Origin: Charina bottae
Lineage: Eukaryota; Chordata; Lepidosauria; Squamata; Charinaidae
Assembly (NCBI GenBank): GCA_023362775.1
Contig: JALMGJ010000003.1
Coordinates: 50,830,416 to 50,894,415, forward strand
Direction of reading: 5' to 3'
Length of the DNA stretch: 64,000 bases
A model generated the notes under the pieces. That model had not been told where the DNA came from, ran no database searches, and saw only the letters and a program-made list of their open reading frames with translations. A program made the position numbers and the translations under genes. Numbering within the stretch: the stretch's first letter is position 1; every line of letters begins with the position of its first letter. Shown in pieces: positions 58,300 through 64,000 of this stretch.

Positions 58300-58980
58300 C
58301 TGATCTCTTCAGAAGCTATCAGTTCACTCCCCTTTAGCCTATTTTTGATTGTAGTTGACTTCTTGATAGTTTAAAAACTTTATGGAAATGAACTGCTTAC
58401 TCAGATGATTGAAGTGGCATAAATGCATTTGTAATAAATAAATAAGGTGAATCCCAACTTGATATTTCAAACTCAGGTAGATCAAAAGGGATTAATAGAT
58501 ACCCTTCAATTGAAATACTTATGTCCAGTGAGGTCAGGATTATACTGTAACAATTTTTAAACATATAGTGTCCACATCCCATTCATTCTAACTTATTTAT
58601 TTATTTAATCAATTTTTAAGGCTACCCAATTTTTATTGACTCTGGACTTTTCTCACCAGTTGAACCAGCTAAATTAATTAAAAATAGGAAGCTTAAATTG
58701 GTATTAAATCAGAGTGTCTATATAGTTGTACCCATTACAAAACAGGATAATATGAGTTTTGGCTTGTTTCCTTAATTGTTGATCCATATGCCTTGAAAAG
58801 CCTGTAATTTCGCGTAGCTTCAATCTTTGAATAATTTATTTTAAATATGTGAGACGTTTTCCTTTATTAGATTGTGTATTATACTGATTTATTCCGTTTT
58901 ATTTCCTCTTATTTGAAACATTAGATTCAAAACTAATTTGAAAAACTACAAACAAAACATGAGAAAAGGGTGTTTAATTC
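58300..58980. other. Unannotated stretch
   Basis: AT-rich; a short (TTTA)n with LINE-tail-like text near 58590-58640. Nothing else recognised. Confidence 0.4.
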
Positions 58981-58984
58981 TATA

Positions 58985-59178
58985 TTTATTGCATTGCATT
59001 TCTGTCCCACTGTTCTTGGTATTTAAGCAGCATAGATAGGAGTCTTCACTTATTTTATAGCTACAGTCGCCACAACCCTGTGAAATGTCTTGGATAGAGA
59101 CTTGGGCAGCTCTATGGTTGAATGAGGTCTTGACCTGGCTTTTCCAGTCTGAACCCAACGCTTTAACCATTACATTAT
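58985..59178 (-). repeat. Diverged tRNA-type SINE
   Basis: TTTCTGTCCCACTGTTCTTG at the tail side, CGCCACAACCCTGTGAAATG in the middle and CGCTTTAACCATTACATTAT at the head side are the antisense of the SINE family; heavily mutated. Confidence 0.5.
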
Positions 59179-59292
59179 GCTTTTAGCAGAGCCATCTTCA
59201 GTTCATATGTCTATGAAGGTTCTCAGTCATCCAGGTGGAATTGTCTGTAGCTTGAATCATGTCAACTGGATTTCTATTTTCTCAGTGGAAAC

Positions 59293-59323
59293 GTTTCGCT
59301 CCTTATCCAAGGAGCTTCTTCAG
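59293..59323 (-). ncRNA. Hammerhead-ribozyme-like core (left arm)
   Basis: Minus sense: CTGAAGA, then a perfect 7-bp stem GCTCCTT/AAGGAGC closed by GGAT, then GAAAC. This is the conserved CUGANGA-stem II-GAAA core of hammerhead ribozymes, which are reported in Penelope-like elements. Stems I and III and the cleavage triplet could not be established by eye, so activity is not claimed. Confidence 0.4.
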
Positions 59324-59915
59324 TCTGAGCAAAGTTGGTAAGGGAATCCTAAATATGTTTCTAGGTAGCTGTGTGACCTTACACCTGGGGCTAGGTCATG
59401 GTTATATTGAGATGTTATTTTTAAGTCCTTTTATCATCTAAAGGAGGATTGTTAAGATCACCATGCTGCTGTTGAGCTTGTGAAATGGTCTTAATCTTCC
59501 TAGGCACAGAAGACAATGCGGGGAGGAAGATGGGGGAGAGGTTGTGCCTGAGGCCCCCACCTCTATTTTCCAAGTTGGCATAAATGGATTCCTTGAGAGA
59601 GAGAGAAAGAGAGAGAGAGAGGGGGGGGGGTCAAGGAATCCATTTATGCCAACTTGGAAAATCCTTCCTTGAATAGAGGTGGGGGCCTCAGGCACAACCT
59701 CTCCCCCATCTTCCTCCCCGCATTGTCTTCTGTGCCTAGGAAGATTAAGACCATTTCACAAGCTCAACAGCAGCATGGTGATCTTAACAATCCTCCTTTA
59801 GATGATAAAAGGACTTAAAAATAACATCTCAATATAACCATGACCTAGCCCCAGGTGTAAGGTCACACAGCTACCTAGAAACATATTTAGGATTCCCTTA
59901 CCAACTTTGCTCAGA

Positions 59916-59946
59916 CTGAAAAAGCTCCTTGGATAAGGAGCGAAAC
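59916..59946 (+). ncRNA. Hammerhead-like core, mutated (right arm)
   Basis: Plus sense counterpart with the same stem, but the first core block reads CTGAAAA: the conserved G is replaced by A, which would be expected to abolish hammerhead catalysis. Confidence 0.4.
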
Positions 59947-60014
59947 ATTTCCACTGAGAAAATAGAAATCCAGTTGACATGATTCAAGCTACAGACATCT
60001 TCAGTTCACCATTT

Positions 60015-60560
60015 CTTCCCTGGAAGTCCCCCCCCCCTCCAGGTTGTTTTCAAAGCAGTTATGATTTTTGGATTTTTTTTCCCCTCAAAAGCTCTTCAAA
60101 AAATGATATCACGCAACCTGTTTTGGTATTTGCTGGATATATTAATTTTTGCAGATAATAAACATCGTTAATACTACCTTTTTAGAAATTTAGAGCAGAA
60201 ATTTAAAAGTAAAAGAAAGCTGAAGAATCACTTGTTAGTTGTGTTTCAACTTAAAAATCTACCTGCTGCATGTAATCAGAGTGGATGACCAGCTGTTTAA
60301 TCCTGAACAAACCAAAGTTTATTGTTTATTTGAGAAAAAATCATTATGAACTGTTATAGGTTGAGCGGACTTATACATTTAATTTATAAACAAATAACAT
60401 TTGTGCCATTTGATTGGACATTCCTTGCTTAATCATACTTCTTTAAATCCAGACCTCCTCTGATTTTCATATTTTTGTCCCTTCTTTTTAAAAGTAGAAA
60501 TATTTCCCCACATTAATCAAGTGTGTTAAAACTATCAAAATATGTGCTTTGATATTTACT
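60015..60560. other. Unannotated stretch
   Basis: AT-rich, nothing recognised. Confidence 0.4.
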
Positions 60561-60564
60561 CATT

Positions 60565-62045
60565 TGTTTTTTTTAACAATTTTTATTCTGAATTTTTACT
60601 TGAATTAAATACAAGTAAGAAATATATAAAAGAAGGAAAGAAGAAAAAAGAAAAAAAAGAAAAAGTTCAGGAAACAATATAGTTAAAAGAAAAGAAAGAA
60701 AATAATTTATAAAGTGACTTCCGACCTTCATTACAGCAGTTACAATCAAAATTATTATCCCTCCTTCCTCTTAAACATAACCATAATCCCTTCGCCCCTT
60801 ATTCAACACTTTTTCAATCATCCAGTCTAAAAATTATCATTTTAGCTCTTTCCATTTTCAGCAAAAAGCCCAGAAAAGTTTCAGTATTTTGCAAAAGTAT
60901 TTATTTTATTTTCCAATGTGGGTACTTCAATATATCTCCATTTTATACAAATATAATAATCTTGCTGGCTGACAAAGTAGTATCCACTTCTATAGATTTA
61001 TCTGTTGTAAACAAATATATTCTTCTGGAGTGTTCCAACAATCTTCTCCTCCCTTCCATAACTTTCACTTGCTTTAGTAATAACCATTTTTCTTTATTTC
61101 AAAGTTGTAATCCATAAAAGGGGAGTAAAAAAATAAGAGGCTTTTTTCCTCATGCCCATAACACTTTAGTCCCTTTCAGCACTCTGTACTTCTGTAAGCC
61201 CATGATCTTCTCAGAACTTCTCGTTTCCCTTCTTTTTCTACTTATCCGTTTAACACAGTCAGCCAATCAGCTTCCTTAACTAATTTAAACATTCTTCTTT
61301 CCCACAGAGATATATATTATCTGTTTATTTAATTAAAAAATACTTTAAATGAGGCAATATTCCAAATCTGTCGCTTTAGTCCATTTTTTAAACTTTCTTG
61401 TTTCAAAATCCTGGAAAGCGTTTTGCATTTAATTCTTTTAAAATCTTTATAACTGTTCCTTCCTTTTTACTGTAATCTTTCCCAGATCAAAGGTGTGATC
61501 ACTCAGGTAGCTTTAGACGCTCTACTGCCAGGGCCGCAACTGGGGGGGGGGGGGCAAGCAGGGCATGTGCTCTGAGTGCTGTGCTGGGGGTGCGCCAAAT
61601 TGATGCCCAGGGGGCACCAAAATGACAAAATAACCCATGGGGGGCGTGGAATCCATGTTTGCCCCAGGTGACACAGACCCTAGTTCCATCCCTGTCTGCT
61701 GTTCTGAAGGTCTCTCTACACTTTAAATTTGCTCCATTGCAGACCCAGTGTCCTTTAAACTGTTGGAAATTCAGCAAATCAACATGCCTCATTTGCATGT
61801 AGATGAGTTCATCCCAGGATGCAATTCTCCGTGTCTTTGAGGAAGTTGTTTTCTTGCCACTCCCACTTCCTCCTCCCTTCGTAGTCAGTTCTCTAATTCC
61901 ATTCCCCATAGAAGAAGGAGCACACGGCTGCTGCTCCATACCAAGAGGCCATGCCTAGGCCTCAAGCCCCTTTTCTCCATGCAGCCCTGGCAGCAACATA
62001 GAGCCAAGGGTCTAAAATCAAAGTTTAGGGAACCAAAGGAGAATT
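60565..62045 (-). repeat. L1-like 3'UTR/element, minus orientation
   Basis: Minus sense ends ATTCAGAATAAAAATTGTTA with poly-A at the low coordinate, preceded by CTGTAATGAAGGTCGGAAGT and a long T/C-rich run. The same order (GAAAGTTGGAAGTCATCTTG, T/C-rich run, AATAAAATTCTTATTAAA) ends the plus-strand element at 62073-63719. The upstream part includes a 146-codon frame (61939-61499) without a recognised domain and is interrupted by a small MITE. The left limit is firmer than the right. Confidence 0.5.
61529..61694 (-). mobile_element. Small hAT-like MITE
   Basis: Ends CAGGGCCGCAACTGGGGG and CCCTAGTTCCATCCCTG are imperfect inverted repeats starting CAGGG; flanks TCTACTGC and TCTGCTGT are a decayed 8-bp duplication (6 of 8). 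Interior repeats GGGGGTGCGCC and GGGGGCACC motifs. Distinct from the GC-rich family above. Confidence 0.55.
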
Positions 62046-62072
62046 ATTTCTCAACAAAGTGGATGTAACTGG

Positions 62073-63719
62073 GAATTCTGGTGAGAACATGGCCGACTGA
62101 ACACTCTGCCCGCGAGCTCAGTGGGCAGATCTGAAAGCGTGGGTTTTTTGGGGGGGCACAGGCAGGCTTTCCTGTTGCCCTAAAGTGTTTTCATGGACAG
62201 AAAACAATCGGAATCATCTCATTTGTACTTCAGAACATCACTTTGCAGTCTGAGGATCGTCAATGGCATTGGCACTAATCCGCTAAGCGGAGAGGGGAGT
62301 CAGGGATTCCATCACTTCCAGACCACGCTGCAGCCCATTGGGACATTAGGTCAAGCCTTTCTCATTTCTAAATCACCAATTTGTATATTTTCAAGTTTTT
62401 TGTACCCCAAGAGAGGCTTTTAACAGCAAGAAGATATGAATCTCTTGGTGCTTATTGCTGTTTCTGGAGGAGCTTTAAAACTTTTTTTTCAACTGCTAGC
62501 TTATTTCCCATTCAAAATTTAAGGAGGACTGAGAATAAATAATCATCTCTCCGTTACTATTTTTGTATCCAATTTGAAGGACTTAACATTTTCCTACACA
62601 TCTAATTTGATGATTTGAGTTGTCAGTTTTCTATTCATTTTTTTTGGACGCTGTATTTACTGAAGGTGCTAGATTTTACTGCCTGGACTATGGATGACCT
62701 TAAGAAAACAGTTTCAGAGCTCCGAGCCGAGCTGCGTCCTGATTTTAAAGAAATTCTACATGAAACTATTCAAGTTATCTTGCAAGATGTTTGGGATACT
62801 ATCTTTGAAATGTATCAAGTGGCTGTGAACTTTCTGAAGGGAGAAGAGATTTACCAAGGAGGAGGTATCCTTCCCGATTCTGAGAACCCAGATTGTGAAG
62901 AGATGCCAGTTAATGAATACATGCTGGTCATGAACATGTTACAATTTGAATTGCAAGATAAAAACTGGTCTGTTTACAGGCTTTGTTTTGACGAGATGGC
63001 ACCTCAGCCATGTGGGAAACTTTTTGCTGGCTTTTTAGGAGGGGCAGCTGGGTTTCTGGATTTTTTTTATTAAAAATGTCCTGTGCATAATATGGAGACA
63101 AATAAATGTTTTGGTTTACTTTGAGGTGCGATAAGAAATTAAGAATAAGTATGTGGATTGATTTTAAGGCTGTATGATTCTATTTTTCCATAATGATTTA
63201 AATTTTGATTTTTTAAGATTTATAAGACATAATAATTAGAGTTTGATTATAGTTTAATAGGGTTAAGATTATTATACCATTATTATTATTGTTAAGTATA
63301 ATAATATTAAGTAAAATTTTTAAATATAATTTGATTTTTTTCTCTATTATTATAGTGGTTAAAATATAAAATAGTGGTAGGAAGGAAATATTAAATAAAT
63401 GAGTTCTGTTTTTGGGGGGGAAATGGATTTGGAGGTTTATATATTTATTTTTATATAAGGGGAAAGAGCAATTGCTTTTTTAGTTTTGTAATGTGTTAAT
63501 GGATTGAATTATAGAAACAACGTGATCTTGGCTGGATATAGAGTAAGGGTTTAACTGGGGAAATTGCTGTATATTCTCATGGTTGAAAGTTGGAAGTCAT
63601 CTTGTAATCTCTTTAAAAATCTTTTTTCATTTTCTGTTTTTTCACTTTTTTTCCTTTTTTTGTAGTTTTTATCTTTGCTTCAAACTTAATAAAATTCTTA
63701 TTAAAAAACAAAAACAAAA
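62073..63719 (+). mobile_element. Internally deleted L1-like element, 13-bp TSD
   Basis: TGGATGTAACTGG flanks it at 62060-62072 and 63720-63732. The 5' end has ATGGCCGACTGAACACTCTG (5'UTR-like), followed by an ORF at 62615-63073, a long AT-rich 3'UTR and the end AATAAAATTCTTATTAAA plus A-rich tail. ORF2 is absent, so the element must have moved in trans, comparable in plan to HAL1-type half-LINEs of mammals. Confidence 0.7.
62615..63073 (+). CDS. ORF1-like protein of the deleted L1 element
   Basis: 152 codons, or about 127 if started at the second methionine at 62690 (MDDLKKTVSELRAELRPDFK). The amphipathic heptad pattern in the first 50 residues from that point (LKKTVSELRAEL, then FKEILHETIQVILQDVWDTI) fits the coiled-coil N-terminus of L1 ORF1p. 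The RRM and C-terminal domains of ORF1p are missing; the rest is acidic, then hydrophobic and glycine-rich (FAGFLGGAAGFLDFF). Probably not functional, though open. Confidence 0.45.
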   Translation: MSCQFSIHFFWTLYLLKVLDFTAWTMDDLKKTVSELRAELRPDFKEILHETIQVILQDVWDTIFEMYQVAVNFLKGEEIYQGGGILPDSENPDCEEMPVNEYMLVMNMLQFELQDKNWSVYRLCFDEMAPQPCGKLFAGFLGGAAGFLDFFY

Positions 63720-63734
63720 TGGATGTAACTGGAC

Positions 63735-64000
63735 TAATAAACGTAAGAACTCGATTGTATTTATTTTTTGAACCTACTATTTTTTGAGCAGAATTTTTTT
63801 TTCCTGCTTTTGCATGAGCATTGTTGTTTTTGAGAGAAAACTCAGTCTAGTTGCTGAGGATGTTTCTTACACAAGAAAATAACCTTAAGCATAAAGGGAA
63901 GAATTTTTTTTTTGAAAGAATTTTTTCTTTCTGAAGTGATTTTTAAATCCTTTTTTTTTTTTTGCTTAAACAAGATGACTAGTGTACTCCTGCCTCACAA
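63735..64000. other. Unannotated end of window
   Basis: Poly-T-rich DNA with no recognisable element. Confidence 0.4.

Larger units (their letters stand above)
59206..59995. mobile_element. Penelope-like palindromic insertion, 13-bp TSD
   Basis: CATCTTCAGTTCA flanks the insertion at 59193-59205 and 59996-60008. Inside are two nearly identical inverted arms (59242-59596 and 59631-59997) around a 34-bp purine spacer, plus a 36-bp unpaired lead containing GAAGGTTCTCAGTCATCCAG. That lead and the GGAGCTTCTTCAGTCTGAG, GAAACGTTTC motifs recall terminal sequences of Penelope-like elements, which often sit head-to-head. The right arm has a 12-bp insertion relative to the left. No reverse transcriptase is present. 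Family assignment is by resemblance. Confidence 0.65.

Noticed and set aside
59259..59980. Two identical 60-codon proteins on opposite strands
   Set aside because: They are the same segment read in both arms of the palindrome; no independent evidence of coding.
1..64000. CRISPR arrays, operons, riboswitches, prokaryotic promoters
   Set aside because: Repeat content, CpG island and splice signals are vertebrate; no regularly spaced direct repeats with unique spacers were found.

Overview
The window is AT-rich vertebrate nuclear DNA, most probably from a squamate reptile (lizard or snake). The diagnostic repeats are two full-length Sauria-type SINEs (tRNA head, BovB-like tail, each with a long target-site duplication), several BovB/RTE LINE pieces, CR1/L2-type LINEs with (AAAT)n or (GAAT)n tails, tRNA-derived and 5S-derived SINEs, L1-like elements, Ty3/Gypsy remnants and many DNA transposons. 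I cannot decide snake versus lizard. Nothing here is bacterial, and most open reading frames are shadows of repeats.

Gene content is sparse. The best host-gene evidence is a CpG-island promoter at about 28.2-29.25 kb containing a Kozak-like ATG (28904) followed by a GTGAGT splice donor (28935). A plausible second exon, probably 5'UTR, lies at 45018-45144. If both are real, the right half of the window is mostly 5' introns of one + strand gene that I cannot name. A possible terminal exon on the minus strand (3553-3751) and a decayed coding remnant (10760-11116) are weaker calls.

Layout. 0-7 kb: SINEs, a GATA repeat and a 200-bp polypurine tract. 7.3-9.3 kb: 5'-truncated Gypsy element with 3' LTR. 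11.3 kb: Sauria SINE. 16.2-17.5 kb: BovB reverse-transcriptase fragment between 190-bp inverted arms. 19.5-21 kb: decayed hAT transposase. 21-27 kb: CR1/L2 LINEs and 5S-SINEs. 28-29 kb: CpG island. 31-34 kb: LINE and SINE fragments. 37.9-38.9 kb: solo LTR carrying a 36-bp minisatellite. 39.6-41.1 kb and 49.7-50.8 kb: two related TA-flanked palindromic elements. 41.9-43.5 kb: a nearly complete fish-like Tc1 transposon. 45.9-46.3 kb: second solo LTR. 46.6-49.4 kb: SINEs, two BovB tails and a local duplication. 52.7-56.8 kb: Gypsy pol split by a rearranged L1-like insertion. 57-58.3 kb: LINE with a decayed RT motif. 59.2-60 kb: large Penelope-like palindrome with a hammerhead-like core. 60.6-63.7 kb: L1-derived elements.

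The most notable signals are the young-looking Tc1 element (candidate horizontal transfer), the Penelope-like palindrome, a family of three GC-rich hAT MITEs each with a perfect 8-bp target duplication (one confirmed by an empty paralogous site), the BovB fragment in an inverted-repeat frame, and the minisatellite-bearing LTR. All family names come from recognition by eye; no database search was run.
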